DNA from: Pararge aegeria
Lineage: Eukaryota; Arthropoda; Insecta; Lepidoptera; Nymphalidae
DNA length: 64,000 nt
Reading direction: 5' to 3'
Assembly: GCF_905163445.1 (NCBI RefSeq)
Contig: NC_053183.1
Span: 19,282,001-19,346,000, forward strand
The notes beneath the pieces were generated by a model that made no database searches, was not told the DNA's origin, and saw nothing but the letters and a program-made list of their open reading frames with translations. Both the position numbers and the translations under genes were made by a program. Each line of letters starts with the position of its first letter. The stretch's first letter is position 1. Positions 20,746-32,751 of this stretch are shown here, piece after piece.

Positions 20746-21690
20746 GAACATTTTTTATAAACACTGAAAATTTAAATTTATTAAACAAAATATTAAAAAA
20801 AATACCTCATAGAGCAATGCTTTTATTCCGTAAATGATTTGATTTTATTTTAACCATCCCCAATAAAATCGTTTTCATACTATACGAGGTGTTACTTATG
20901 TTTTGAAATTCATAAAATTATTTAAGTGAATAAAAATGGCTGCCCCCAAACTGGGTGTTCATACGTTACATTATATAATTAGATTTCTTTTAAATATTGT
21001 ATTATAAATGAAATATTATGTATTGTGCTGAATAAATTGAACTTGTGACATAATTAAATTCTAGTAGTTCTGTCAACGAGACACAACGGGGAAAAACAGC
21101 CCCCGAGAAGGAGTCTTAACTATAGTGGCGTAAGTCTTACTATAACTCATAAACACCTGGTTTATTAAAGATCGATGTTAAAAACCAAAAAAAATGTTTT
21201 GGGTCACGGAAAGTATATAGTATTATTATCGTGAAAATCATACTTGATCGCAAGGATATAACCGGGGACAGGGCGACGTACGTTCCGGTTGAAATGCTCG
21301 CGGGCTACGATAAACATGGCCGTAAATACTCGACCAAGAGCCCGAGCATAATAAATCGACTCTTTTTTAACACGCTTTTATTAGCTTGACCTGTTTATGT
21401 ACGCATGAATGTAATGGAGTCGTGTAATTAAATTTTCATCCACTTACAGAACTGTGAATAATTTGGAATTCTACACACGTATTCAAAAACTATGTAAAGA
21501 GTTTATTTAAAAAGCAGGTCAGAATGTTTTTTTTTTCGAATAAAAAAAATGAATATACCAGCAGTATTAATACATTTCGAACCATCACAATATTATAAGC
21601 CCACTACCGGCCCACTACTGGATCTAAAAAGAGGGACGAAATGTTGACCACTACACATTTAAAGGAGTTTCGTCAGAAAAAATTATATCA
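20746..21690 (+). other. Unclassified intergenic sequence
   Basis: No gene or named repeat is seen. A slightly GC-richer stretch at about 21240-21350 has no open frame worth calling. Confidence 0.35.
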
Positions 21691-21691
21691 T

Positions 21692-21850
21692 ACTAATATT
21701 ATAAAGAGGAAAGATTTGTTTTTGTTTCTTTGTATCCAATAGGCTCCGAAAGTACTAGACAGATTTTACCCATTTCTTCGCTAAATAAAAGCTAAGCTAT
21801 CACGAAACAACATAGGCTATACTTTATTTTAAAAAGAATGGAAATACTTA
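21692..21850 (+). mobile_element. Helitron-like 5' fragment
   Basis: 'atactaatattataaagagg', 'caataggctccgaaagtact' and 'acaacataggctatacttta' match Helitron bodies. No CTAG end was found. Confidence 0.5.
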
Positions 21851-22111
21851 AGAGAGTTGCAATAAGGTAACCCAAAATTGCAAAATTCTGTCTACAAAAT
21901 TCATTACTTGAAATATATGATACATATAAAGTGTGTACTACATAATTAAAGTACTCATTGTACCTACATTAAAGTTTGGAGGGAGCTTATCTTACTATCA
22001 AAGTTACGTCGCAATAGCAGATTTTGTGTTCTAAAATTGTATTAAATATCGGTTGGAAATAAAAGTGGGTAATAAACTACACGACAATCAAACCCTTCAC
22101 ACCAGAGCACA

Positions 22112-22200
22112 ATAATTCAAAATTCATTTATTAGTTTATAAGCACATCAACGTCAAGTCAGTCTGTTTGTAGCGACTCTACGGAACGAAGAAATTCTGCT
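22112..22200 (-). mobile_element. CR1 3' end, degenerate, minus strand
   Basis: 'aattcaaaattcatttatta', 'cgtcaagtcagtctgtttgt' and 'gcgactctac' match the CR1 3' terminus. Confidence 0.55.
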
Positions 22201-23140
22201 TGCTGTTAAAAATAAGTATGGCAGTAGCGCTTCCCCGAAGGAGCAGAAAAAGTTCTGCTGTGTCTTCAAATGTAGATAATATATCCTACTTCTGTAACAT
22301 CTCAGTGCACACATTTTAGGCTCGACATAACTAAGGTCGCGGGCTCCTGGTAAATACCCTTTGTTCGGTTGCGAGAATACACAATATGGCAAAGTGATGT
22401 CAAACTAAACCATCGAGGTAAGCACAAGTTTATCGATACCGATAGAAGTCGTAAACTGCGATTGACGTCAGCTTTTATGTTTGCGATAAAACTATTTATG
22501 GGCTTGTGAGCTTGTACTATTGCCATAACCTAAACACTGTAGTAGCGATATATTTACATATACACAATGGCGAATGTTTTCGCTCGGAATAAATGAAGCT
22601 TTCGAAGCCTTTAGTTCAATGTATGTTATATTTTACTTACACTTGGGCTTTGTTGAGCTTCCGATACGGAATCTTTATTGTTTCGTCCTGTATGTGTGTC
22701 TTTTCATTTAACTATCCATCCATGAAGGTATTTTCTTTTTATGTCTTCACATTGGTAAAATAACGATTATAAAATGTTTTAAAAAACTTTTTTATTTAAT
22801 ATGTTAAGAAATGCGTTTTGGTTGGTTCAGACAATATTTGCAGACGGATTTAATGTTCATGCAACTTTTTTATATTATCTAAAGCTGAGGCTACGAGTTT
22901 TCCAAATCTGTTCTATATAAAAATTAAAAGAAAGTATTTTTTATATGTTAAGCTGGATGGATATGTTAGGAAATATATTTTGGGTAATAAGACATTTTTA
23001 ACGAAATAATTTCACATAAAATCTTATATATAGTATTTAAATACCTTATCATATTATAGTGATAGCCAATAGTCTCTTTACGATTAAATGACATTGAAAT
23101 GCTACAGATATACGCAGTATCTCTTAGCAAACGATATGTC
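22201..23140 (+). other. Unclassified intergenic sequence
   Basis: Only short AT-rich open frames; nothing recognised. Confidence 0.35.
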
Positions 23141-23400
23141 ATAAATAAATATACTACGACAATACACATCGCCAACTAGTCCCAAAGTAAGCGTAGCTTG
23201 TGTTGGTATATGTACTAAGATGACTGTTCAATATTTTTAAGAATAATGTTCATTAATACTTTTAATATACAGATAAACACTCAGACACTGAAAAACATTC
23301 ATGTTCATTACACAAACATTTTCCAGTTGTAGGAATCGAACCCACGGGCTTAGACTCAGAAAGCAGTCAGTCGCTGCCCACTGCGTCAATCGTCTGTCAA
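23141..23400 (-). mobile_element. SINE-A, full length, minus strand
   Basis: 3' block, body and tRNA head ('aggaatcgaaccca', 'cccactgcgtcaatcg') are all present. Confidence 0.85.
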
Positions 23401-23989
23401 CGCAAAATAACACAGATGTTAAGAAGTAGCTTGATTTATTTATGCTCGAAGCAATGTTCAAACTGTGTTCTCCTGCATATAAACCCCTCTATGCAAACCA
23501 GCAAACAATATCGATATCAACATTGTTGACATCACTAAAGTATATTATCTGTATAATATCTTCATAGCAAGCCTTTAGTTTATCATAGCGACGTGTGGGA
23601 TTCCTTAGCACAAAGGTCGCGACATTATTTTGCCAGTATTCTTGTTATTGCCAGCATTTTGAATGATATGGGCTTTGGGGTAATGTGACACGCATTATGA
23701 AAATAGAGAGCCTGTCACAGAGTAAATAATTGTGCTGTATTAAGAAGGTATACTGGAAACACAGGGTATTACGGTGTAGGTACACAATTTTGTTTGTGGA
23801 TTTGTGAAATTCGTGTTAAGCTTTACTATTCTTATTTACTGGTCTTTCACCATGTATACATACTTAGAAGTGTGTAAAGTCTGACTATACACGTTTTGCC
23901 AACGATATATATAAATGTTCAGTACTTCATGCAATTTAAAAATGCATGAAGAACTGAACATAAGTCGTTGTAATAAAATAGAAATCCTT
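23401..23989 (+). other. Unclassified intergenic sequence
   Basis: Nothing recognised. A short inverted repeat ('gttcagtacttcatgcattt'-like) lies at about 23916-23960. Confidence 0.3.
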
Positions 23990-24305
23990 ATTTACCCCTA
24001 TACTAATATATACCAATATTATAAATGTGAAAGCGTGTTTGATTGTATTTGTGTTACCTATGATCGGAACAACAGCTACACCGGTCGTAAAACGAAATAG
24101 GAGGTCCAAGGTTCGATTCCCGGCAGGGGAATTTTAAAAATTAATCGCTTTGGCCGTGACTAGTACCACCGATGAAAACGTGCCGCGACTTAGTGTTCCG
24201 GTGCGATTTCGCGTAGAAACCGATTAGGAGAACCGTCTTAGATTGCATCGTCTCTTATCACCAGGTGAGATTGCAGTCAAGCGCTAACTTGTAGTGGAAT
24301 AAAAA
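23990..24305 (+). mobile_element. Helitron 5' scrap followed by SINE-C
   Basis: 'ccaatattataaatgtgaaa' at about 24012 is a Helitron 5' motif. From about 24085 a SINE-C head ('ggaggtccaaggttcgattc') and 3' part ('gtgagattgcagtcaagcgc') follow. Confidence 0.6.
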
Positions 24306-25473
24306 TAAGTTATAATAATACTATGAAACTGCTGTTGTCATAGAGTGGTCTCTGAATCTGAGCGGTTTTTGATGCTTAATATTAGTTGTGTACACGGCTT
24401 CTGTATGTTCTAAATTCTGTGTTTTGAATCCTTTTTCATTAAAATTTCCACGAATATAAACTTAACAACGCAAACTAAAGCACGCAAACAGATTCTCAGG
24501 CAATTCATAGTTTTAAATAAAATAACTCTGTCAGTGTTTTTTGAACAACACCATTAAACCTTTAAAGGAAAGAGAATAAGAAATCAATGTTAGTATGGAA
24601 ACACACACTAACTTCATATATCAGATTTAAAACTTCAACAAAATTATTACCAACCGCTATTGAATAATATACAAAGTACTGAATGGTAAAAGACTCAGCT
24701 TTCAATATTATTTTCTGCATAAACTATTATTCAATCCACTTTACAAGAACGTAAAAGGACAAAGATTCATCCCCCATTAAAACCTGCTTACCGGGGACTG
24801 AAACTTTTCCATCCCAGCGTATCTTGTTGGAAATTAAAAGAACCGGTGAACTGGGTAAAGTATTGTTACCCCAAGTGCCCCGCCTTGCTTACAAGGAACT
24901 TGGCTCGATATATCCTGTTCACGTAACTATAGCTTTTGTGTCTATTACAATAGAGGTCATATCTGTGTAAATGTAATGGAAGTAAGAGGGTGCTTCTACA
25001 CATATTCGGTTCAGCACATTCGATTCAATATATTATTTCTAGATTAGTATATTTATTTTTCCATTACATTGCAATATATATAATAGTATAGGCACTTGCC
25101 ATGTAAATATTGAATCTATTACCACTTTATCGCTGGATTAATCATGCTAATAGGCAATTTACCTTAAAAATCATACAAAAGACGTACTCGCCATTACGTT
25201 AATTCGGAAAATCAAAGTTCCATGAGCTAAGCACATAATACATATCACGTATACCCTTAACAAAATATATTCATTAAAAAAAATCATTTAATTGCGGAAA
25301 ATTTACAAAACTAAAACAAACCAATTGACGTTTCTGAGCACAGCTAGACCAGCTTACTTCTTCTTCTTCTTCTCTCTGGGCAGTTTCCGCACGTAAGCGC
25401 TTCGCTTGTTGTACGTGAAATTTTCCACTGTATACCAGCTTACTTATAAACCTTTACCAGTTATTGTATAACA
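24306..25473 (+). other. Unclassified intergenic sequence
   Basis: AT-rich; a short (TTC)n run is at about 25357-25372. A fragment at about 24830-24865 ('aaattaaaagaaccggtgaa', 'gtaaagtattgtta') recurs at about 31491-31527, so both belong to an unnamed repeat. Confidence 0.35.
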
Positions 25474-25590
25474 GTGTGCTGATTGCGAGATTTTTCATCT
25501 ATTCGATCGCGTTTACTATGATTTGTATGGCGTCGAAAGAGCGCTATTTAGGGACCAGAGAATAGTTGAAAAATCTCGCACTCAGCACAC
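25474..25590. mobile_element. Small 31-bp inverted-repeat MITE
   Basis: Arms 25474-25504 and 25560-25590 ('gtgtgctga.tgcgagatt') are complementary with two mismatches, enclosing 55 bases. No transposase is present; the family is not identified. Confidence 0.6.
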
Positions 25591-26254
25591 AGCACACCAA
25601 CCCTCGTTTTAGTGGATCTAAACTGTAAATTCTTAATGCTTCTATAAAAGAAGACGAGTGGGACTTCAATATGCTGAGGATGCTGAGGATGAGTGCCAAC
25701 TATCGTACAGCAAAATAAAATACAACGATATATTAATTTTATCTCATTTCAAACATTAATATTCTAGTCACGATTTGTAAGAACCGTTCTTTTTACTATT
25801 TAAATCAAGTCGATCTTTCGGAGCGATTGAGATGAAATGAATTTGCGTTTAAAGATTGATAACCCGAATAAGTGTGAAGGTAACCTAAGTTTATATATGC
25901 AATGTAATGTATAATTTAAATATCTAAAAGTTAACTCTTCACTTAGCTAACAAATACCTAACTTGTAATAGCGATTGAGCGCTACAGATGTAATAGAACT
26001 TATCTGTCATAATTTACCAAACTATGCACCAATATAGCTGTAAAGGTTTATTTACATAATAATGTCTGTAAAAAAAATTAAACCGCGGTTGTTCGCCTGA
26101 TCTGGTTATAGAAGACTGGCTTTTTTGCGCAAAGAATCAGGCCCGCTGTTCAGTGGGGAAATAAAGCTAACATTCTTTGTACTAATACCAAGCGGGCATT
26201 ACTTTTACCTTAATAAGTTTAGTCAAAAGTTTTTGGTAATAACAATAATTAATT
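25591..26254 (+). other. Unclassified intergenic sequence
   Basis: No gene or named repeat is seen. Confidence 0.35.
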
Positions 26255-26460
26255 GTATATCCTTCTAATATTATAAATACGAAAGTTTATATGGATAGAT
26301 GGATGGATAGATCTTTGTTACATGTAAAAACTACTGCGCCAATTTGACTGAATTTTAAAATGGAGATAGAATGCTCTGGATTAAAACATGGACTTTTTAT
26401 ACCGGGAAAATTTACGGTTCCCGCAGGATTCATGAACAAACAAAAACAACAACTGGTGTG
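26255..26460 (+). mobile_element. Helitron-like 5' fragment
   Basis: 'ccttctaatattataaatac', a (GGAT)-like run, 'aaaactactgcgccaatttg' and 'ttttataccgggaaaatt' fit the Helitron-like family. The 3' end is not visible. Confidence 0.5.
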
Positions 26461-26590
26461 AATTAAATTTTTAAAAAAAACTTCATAATAAAATGTCTTT
26501 ATAAATGGAAACTTCAGTAACGTAAGCCCATAGTTTTGATTAACATAGTTCCTTAGGTTATACAAAAAAAATGACCTTTTCGTTTAGGAG

Positions 26591-26803
26591 CTACGATGCC
26601 ATATAAAGACACACAGATTCACCGAAGACCCCACTTATTACGACGGGGATTAGTGACAAGACTGATGTCAATAACAGAATATCCACGATTGAAATATGAT
26701 CATGAATACTGATGTCTTGATGTAGATGTGATATTAGTTTTTGCATTACGTAATACTGAGTAGTTTCCTGGCTCAAGGCCAACGTTTGAAGCGACCCTCC
26801 CAA
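26591..26803 (-). repeat. Unnamed repeat fragment, shared with 39571-39631
   Basis: The minus strand has 'gttggccttgagccagg' and 'attacgtaatg', which recur on the + strand near 39573-39620. A 71-codon minus-strand open frame spans it (LQTLALSQETTQYYVMQKLI). A transposon gene remnant is likely but I cannot name it. Confidence 0.35.
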
Positions 26804-26892
26804 TTAGCGAGTCTATTTGATAATGCTGAGTAAATCTCATGTATTCATATACATATACTAATGTATTATATGTAATGTAATGTAATTTAACG

Positions 26893-27231
26893 TGTATCTC
26901 TACGCGATCGAATCAGAAATGTGGAGATTCGTAGAAGAACCAAAGTTACCGACATAGCTCAACGAGTCGCGAAGCTTAAGTGGCAATGGGCCGGGCACAT
27001 AGTTCGGAGAAAGGATGGACGTTGGGGTCCCAAGGAATGCCCAAATGCTGGAATGGCAGCCCCGTTCTGGTAAGCGCAGCGTTGGTCGACCCCCAACGAG
27101 GTGGACAGACGACATTAAGCGCGTCGCAGGTAGCCGCTGGATCCAAGCGGCTCAGAATCGTGGAACTTGGAACTCCCTACAAAAGACCTATGTCCAGCAG
27201 TGGACGTCTATCGGTTGATGTGATGAATGTA
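26893..27231 (+). pseudogene. RTE-clade LINE ORF, C-terminal remnant
   Basis: Translated pieces are IRNVEIRRRTKVTDIAQRVA, KLKWQWAGHIVRRKDGRW, then (frameshifted) GKRSVGRPPTRWTDDIKRVA, GSRWIQAAQNRGTWNSLQKT and YVQQWTSIG. This is the typical C-terminus of RTE reverse transcriptases. Both catalytic domains are absent. The frame shifts once near 27030. It ends 'cggttgatgtgatgaatg', and a CR1 copy begins within five bases. Confidence 0.85.
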
Positions 27232-27234
27232 ATT

Positions 27235-27780
27235 TAAAGAAATAGGTATACTTACAGTAGCCTCGCAATATATTTATAATAATATCATCTTTATTAAACA
27301 AAACATAAGTAATTATAAACAAATAGTCGATATAAACAGTCGACTAACTAGAATAGGACATAAATTAGTGATATCTGCATATCATTTGAGAAAAGTACAG
27401 AAATCCTTTGTGGGGATGGGTATATGCTTTTATAACATGATACCGAAGGTAATATTAAATCTACCTTTACCTAAGTTTAAACAATATATTAAAACACATT
27501 TAACATATCGTGGTTACTACACGATTGATGAATTCCTTAACGACAAAGCTGCCACTCCGCTTTCATCTCTCACAAAACAGAAAAATTCTAAAGATTGTTA
27601 AACTTTAAAATGATGTTGGAAAAGAGCAATCTTCTGAGTTTCTTGCCGGCTCTTCTCAGTGGAATCTGCATTCCGAACCGGTGGTAGAGTCACTACAAAC
27701 AGACTGACTCGACGTTTCAAAAGTGCTTATTAATTAGGCCTACTTGAAATAAATGAATATTGAATTTAGAATTTTTTTTG
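27235..27780 (+). pseudogene. CR1 LINE, 5'-truncated (ORF2 C-terminus and 3' UTR)
   Basis: Begins at 'aaagaaataggtatacttac' and codes for LTRIGHKLVISAYHLRKVQK, SFVGMGICFYNMIPK and GYYTIDEFLNDKAA, the end of CR1 ORF2. The 3' UTR has 'cttgccggctcttctcagtg' and 'aggcctacttgaaataaatg'. It is closely related to the copy at 53441-54027, with a small in-frame deletion before TPLSSL. Confidence 0.85.
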
Positions 27781-27820
27781 AATAATGTAAGGTTATATAA
27801 TATTACATGTACCATTATAA

Positions 27821-27910
27821 AGTGGTGATAGCTTAGTGGGCAAGGCTTTCTGTTCAAAAGAACCGAGTTTGATCTTCGCACTTATGTGTGTTTTTAATTC
27901 AATATCAATA
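27821..27910 (+). mobile_element. SINE-B head fragment
   Basis: 'gtggtgatagcttagtgggc' (A box) and 'aaccgagtttgatcttcgca' (B-box region), cut off by the following RTE copy. Confidence 0.65.
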
Positions 27911-28262
27911 GCTGGTCTGGTTGCGATGGAGAGAGCTATGCTCGAAGTATCTTTAAGCGATCAAATGAGGAATCAGGAGATCCATAGAAGAACCAGAATT
28001 AAGGAGTCGGGTAGCGGCAAGTGGAGTGGTGGGACACATAGCTCGGTGAACATATGGGCATCGGGATCTCGAGGTGCTGGAATAGAAACCTCGCACCGTT
28101 GGTAGGAACCAAGCGCAGTGTTGGTAGACCCCCGACAAAGTGGACAGATCACATCAAACAAGTCGCAGGTAGCCGTTGGACCCAAGCGGCACAAGACAGT
28201 TGTATTTGAAACTTCCTACCAAAGACTTTTGTCTAGCAATCGATTAACAGAACTTTTGAAAC
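27911..28262 (+). pseudogene. RTE-clade LINE remnant
   Basis: 'ggagagctatgctcgaagta', 'gaggaatcaggagatccata' and later 'caagtcgcaggtagccgttg' match the RTE C-terminal coding region. Frames are broken by several indels. Confidence 0.75.
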
Positions 28263-29879
28263 ATCAAGGGATTTTTAAAGGGGGTGTTATAAGTTTAACG
28301 TCTTTGTATCAGTGTATTTTCCGAAAGGATGAACCAATTTCGATTTTGTTTCTTTGTTTCAACGGTGAAATCATTGGGAGTGTTCTTAACTGCGTTTGAT
28401 GAAAATCTGTCCAAGATAGCCACCGCGCGCCACGCAATGGCGGTTTATTTTTTTTTTTAACTTCCTGAATATGCGTATAAAATGTAAGGAATTTACTAGT
28501 GGAATTTTGTATGATGTATGTACTTTATAGAAAGTCGGGGGTTAAATTTTTTTTATATATAAATATAATAAAAGTTTAGTAATAACAGAACGCACAAAAA
28601 TCTTAACACTAAAGACGCTGTAAAGTGATTGTGTTCATTATTGCAATTCATTATATAAACTTTTCCTTAATCGTTATACAGAAGGTTAGTAAAACCATCC
28701 GATGAGAAGGTAAGTAAAACTACAAGAAAAACTGTTAGAAAAAAAGGCTAACACATCCAAGTGTTAAAGCGCGAAAATCGATCTCCGCTTCCCGAATGTT
28801 CTATTTCTTCACTCCATTCGAAAGGTTTTCGGCGAACTTTGAGAGATTTAGTATGGGAATAGAGATAAGTAGAAATAGATTAAAGTAGCGATTGTGAGTT
28901 TTTGTGGTTTGGTTAAATTATCTTAAACTTTGTAATGCTTGTTGACTTGTGTTAACTATGCATCGTTACGTGATGAGTCATCGTATAAAATTTCATAGTA
29001 AACGTTTTATAACTCGCAAAAATATTCTATTCTATCCAAATCGTTGTTATTTTTCTGGAATGAGCAATTTCAATCTTTATTAATATAAAAAAATGTGTGT
29101 GTGCCTATTCGTTTGTTTGTTTGGAAGAAAAAATATTTATCATTGAGCCACACATTTCAAAACAAACAACACCACGTACGTTTTGTGTTGAACTTAGAAA
29201 AAGGTGTCAGCTCGGAATGATTGTGGTGCATGCGCAAATTTGTAATGTACTGTACATTACAGTGCAGAGAATTCAGAACAGATTTTCAGTTAGAACCTTG
29301 TACTAGGTGACAAAGTTTCTCTCAGAATGATAAGGCCGTAGTTCATCCATCCTCCTGATATAATATTTTTATGAAACATATACACCTGACATTGGCTAAT
29401 CTGTGTAGAAGAAATAAAAAAACATTGTCCCAGTGATTCAATAATTTCTGAAGCGATAATATGATTTCACACATGATCAATATAACATAAATAGGGAAGT
29501 AGAGGTAAAAATATATTACACGCAGCCTTGCGTGCAATAAAATATATGTTATATAATATTTTAGTATGTATTCCATGCGGTTTTAATCAGAGTTTACTTT
29601 CAATAGCAATAGAGCCGCGTGGATACTTCAGTCATAAAAGTTAGCTCACGCAATGGAGAGCTTAGTTTAATTTTACATTTTCTATTAAGCTATATGCAAT
29701 CAACACACTCAGAGCTATGGACTAAAGCAAATGAATGTGAGCAAAGGAGACCTTGCCAGAATTCAACACACGACTAACAACCAATCTACTAAAACTAAAT
29801 TGGCTCAAACTAATGACGGTAGTAAGCGTGATAACACGGCATTATAAACCGACAGATGAAACACTGACACGTGTAATGC
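28263..29879 (+). other. Intergenic; fragment of repeat G at its start
   Basis: About 28379-28460 ('gatgaaaatctgtccaagat', 'aatggcggtt') is the reverse of the repeat at 47040-47310. The rest is AT-rich with no recognised feature. Confidence 0.4.
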
Positions 29880-30020
29880 CAGTGGCGTGCATAGAGGGTA
29901 TGCACAGGGTATGCCGATGATATAAAATGAAGAAAATCTCCTGTTAGAGTATTAAAAAACTTAAGGATAAACATTGTAAGAGTTATTAAAAGCCTACTCT
30001 TAAGTATTTATAACTCGTTA
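29880..30020 (+). mobile_element. hAT-like MITE, 'cagtggcgtgcat' end, 3' truncated
   Basis: Starts 'cagtggcgtgcatagagggt' like the elements at 34976 and 54798, and runs to 'aagtatttataactcg' where similarity ends. Non-coding. Confidence 0.6.
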
Positions 30021-30052
30021 TTTTTTTATTGTAATAAATCTTATACAAATAT

Positions 30053-30313
30053 TGAAGGCTGAAAAGCTGTTTTTTTTAACGCGATGATCTCAGGAACTAC
30101 TGTTCCGATTTGAAAAATGTGTTCAGTGTTGTATTGCCGCTTTATCAAGAAATACTATAAGTTATATATCATTAAAACCACTAGGAGCATAGGACCAATG
30201 GAGAATGCTTTTTTTCCTTTTGAAAGTTTCCGCTGCGTGCGCTGCGTAAACGGTTAAAGTTTCGATAAAGTTATGTATCAAAAAATTTCGCGAAAGCATA
30301 ATCCCTATCCCTA
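30053..30313 (+). mobile_element. Helitron-like fragment, second subfamily
   Basis: 'ggctgaaaagctg', 'aacgcgatgatctcaggaac', 'tactgttccgattt' and 'taagttatatatcattaa' are shared with 32385-32560. It runs directly into the Helitron at 30314. Confidence 0.5.
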
Positions 30314-30580
30314 TCCCTACTAATATTATAAATGCCAATGTAAGTTTGTTTGTTACGCTTTCACGCAGAAACTACTAAACCGATCCTCATGAAACTTTGT
30401 ACACATATTCTTGGAAGTGTTAGAATCCCGAAATTAAGCTCTGTTCCTTTGGTAGAGGGGATATACCCTTTTAAGGCTTAGCGATGCTGAATACTCCAAT
30501 TTTGTTTAGATCTACAACTAAATTAAATGCCACATCAAAAAACAAAATCAAACGCAGACGCCTTCGCGGGCAACAACTAG
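30314..30580 (+). mobile_element. Helitron-like element, complete ends, deleted
   Basis: TC start after A, 'tccctactaatattataaat', CTAG at 30577-30580 before T. It is the same subfamily as 19716-20166 but 267 bp, so an internal deletion derivative. The repeated 'tccctatccctatccctac' precedes or overlaps its start. Confidence 0.7.
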
Positions 30581-30650
30581 TATAGTATGTCTATATTTTA
30601 AGGTAGACTTATACGCGGACATATTCGCGAGGGACTGCTAATAAATTATA

Positions 30651-30883
30651 AATAAAAATGCTACGACAATACCCACATTGCCATCTAGCCCCAGTAAGTA
30701 GCTGGTGTTATGAGTACTAAGATGACTGACGAATGTTTTTATGAATAACATACCCAACACTATTAACTATTAACACCCAGACATTAAAAAATATTCATGT
30801 TCATCAGACAAACATTATCCAGTTTTGGGAATCGAACCCACAGGTCGCAAGCAGGGTCACTGCTCACTGCGCCAATCGGGTCA
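30651..30883 (-). mobile_element. SINE-A, minus strand
   Basis: Full-length order with a small head deletion: 'ctagccccagtaag', 'gggaatcgaacccacagg', 'ctcactgcgccaatcggg'. Confidence 0.8.
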
Positions 30884-30992
30884 TTTTAAAAATGTGATGC
30901 TTTTTATTCCAATAAAATTACTATACTTACTTAACTGTGGAATATGCGAAAGGCAGTTATTCATCTTTGAGGCAGCAAATGTCACGTTTCAA

Positions 30993-31282
30993 AATCATCA
31001 TCATTTCAATTTATTACCAGCCCACTACAATGAGAAGGGGTTAAGGTCCACCACGCTGGCGCAGTGCGGATTGGTGGACTCCACACCCCTTTGAGAACCT
31101 TATAGAGACCTCTTTGGCAAGCAGGTTTCCTCACGATGTTTTCCTTCAGCGTTGAAGAAAGTGATATTTTTAATGGCTTAAAACCGCATATAACTTAGTA
31201 AAGTTAGAGGTGCGAGCTGGAATTTGAACACTGCCACCGGAAAGTGAAGTCGAAGTCCTACCCAATGGGCTAGCACCGCATC
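30993..31282 (-). mobile_element. SINE-B, full copy, minus strand
   Basis: Runs from 'atcatcatttcaatttatta' (3' end) through 'accacgctggcgcagtgcgg' and 'ctcacgatgttttccttca' to the tRNA-like head 'ctacccaatgggctagcacc'. The body resembles 51685-51931. Confidence 0.75.
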
Positions 31283-31639
31283 TTTATACAATGTCACATT
31301 TAGAACATTAATAATATGAAGGCAAGGATACAATATACGCGGGCGAAGCTGCAGCAGAACTATTATTTAATAAAGATACATTTTTATGCAGGAAAAATCT
31401 ATTATCCTCCTGCAATATTCATTCTTCGCTAATGCTCACCGAGGATTTAAAGTTTGCTTCACAAAACTTGCCCGCCTGGATCCTCATTCAAAATTAAAAG
31501 AACCGGTGAACTGAGTAAAGTATTGTTATTCACATACCTATAACCTATGTTACCGGTTGTGGTGAGAGAATTGAAAACAGAATATTAATAAATATAACTT
31601 GAGCTAGATTTTTTTGCACGATTAGGACTCAAATCCGTT
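31283..31639 (+). other. Unclassified intergenic sequence
   Basis: Contains the second copy of the 'aaattaaaagaaccggtgaa' fragment (about 31491). Nothing else is named. Confidence 0.3.
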
Positions 31640-31975
31640 TCAAATTCAAAAACATTTTATTCATGTAGACCTTATTACAGGCACTTATATGTATTTTCTA
31701 AGTATTTATGTATCTATAATTCATAAAAAAAATATTCATCAGTCATCTTAGTACCCATAACACAAGCTACGCTTACTTTGGGGCTAGGTGGCGATGTGTG
31801 TATTGTCGTAGTATATTTATTTATTATTATTTATTTATTACTTATGAAGCTTTCATACAATTAACATGTTACACTAATGTTAGTGATGGTGATAACTGTA
31901 TTCGTTAACTTAAAACTAAAGCTGTCCCAGAAGAGCCTACAACAAACTTAGCCGGGTTTTCACCATCTCACAGTC
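31640..31975 (-). mobile_element. CR1-like LINE (second family) 3' UTR with nested SINE-A
   Basis: Minus-strand LINE pieces 31640-31689 and 31846-31975 ('acaaacttagccgggttttc') are separated by a plus-strand, 5'-truncated SINE-A. 'acttat' occurs at both junctions, a likely target-site duplication. Confidence 0.65.
31690..31845 (+). mobile_element. SINE-A, 5'-truncated, nested
   Basis: 'aaatattcatcagtcatctt' through 'ctttggggctaggtggcgat' and a (tta)n tail, on the + strand inside a minus-strand LINE 3' UTR. Confidence 0.8.
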
Positions 31976-32032
31976 TAACTCGATCATCATCTGTTAGCAA
32001 CTCATTCTTATGATGGGGACACTACACGCTAG

Positions 32033-32345
32033 ATCTTTTTTTTTTTTTTTTTTTAAATATATAGACAAGTGCTTGACTGCAATCACACCTGATGGTAAGT
32101 GATGATGCAGCCTAAGATGAAGCGCGCTTGCCTAGAAGATGCCTATTCACTCTTGATTTGAAGGTACCCAGATTATCAGGGAAGACGGAAGATGGGCATT
32201 CCAGGCCTTTGCGGTGCGGATTAGAAAGGAAGAAGCAAAACGCTTCGTACGTGTTGATGGTATTTCAACCACGTAGCGGTGCAGATTCTTATCTGCTGTA
32301 AGTGTTTGAGGGTTCACGCATCTCGCACTGAATAAAGCTGCGAAA
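32033..32345 (-). mobile_element. Retroposon remnant with poly(T) start, minus strand
   Basis: A run of more than 20 T (a poly-A tail on the minus strand) is followed by 'gcttgactgcaatcacacct', 'ggtaagtgatgatgcagcct' and 'aagcaaaacgcttcgtacgt', a widespread lepidopteran repeat pattern. The class (LINE or SINE) is not settled. Confidence 0.45.
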
Positions 32346-32384
32346 CCAAAAAAAATATTGTAATATATTTTAAATATGTTGTCT

Positions 32385-32560
32385 TAAAGCTGAAGAGCTG
32401 TTTGTTTATTTGAACGCGATGATCACAGGAACTACTGGTCCGATTTTAAAAAATTCTTTCAATTTTTGATAGCTTAAATATCTTGGAAGGCTATAAGTTA
32501 TATATATTATCACGCTAAGACTGATAGTAACATAGCACCAACAGTGGCGGTACTACCATA
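32385..32560 (+). mobile_element. Helitron-like fragment, second subfamily
   Basis: 'aaagctgaagagctgtttg', 'aacgcgatgatcacaggaac' and 'ttatcacgctaagactgat'. Paralogous to 30053-30313. Confidence 0.5.
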
Positions 32561-32751
32561 CAAGCCGAAAAGCCGAAAAGTTGCTATAAAAAGACACCAG
32601 AATTCACATAAACATTTGAGTGCTGCTATTTATTTTTTTAATTTCGCCAAACAGCGCATAGAAACTTCTTTATCCCAGCAATTATCAATTGAAATTTCCA
32701 ATCATAATTCGCGTGTTGACCATAATCGTAGTGATTTTCAAATAATAAAAT

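Noticed and set aside
27015..27237. Possible host zinc/Trp-rich small protein (GRPPTRWTDDIK)
   Set aside because: Matches the RTE retrotransposon C-terminus, repeated at three other places in the window.
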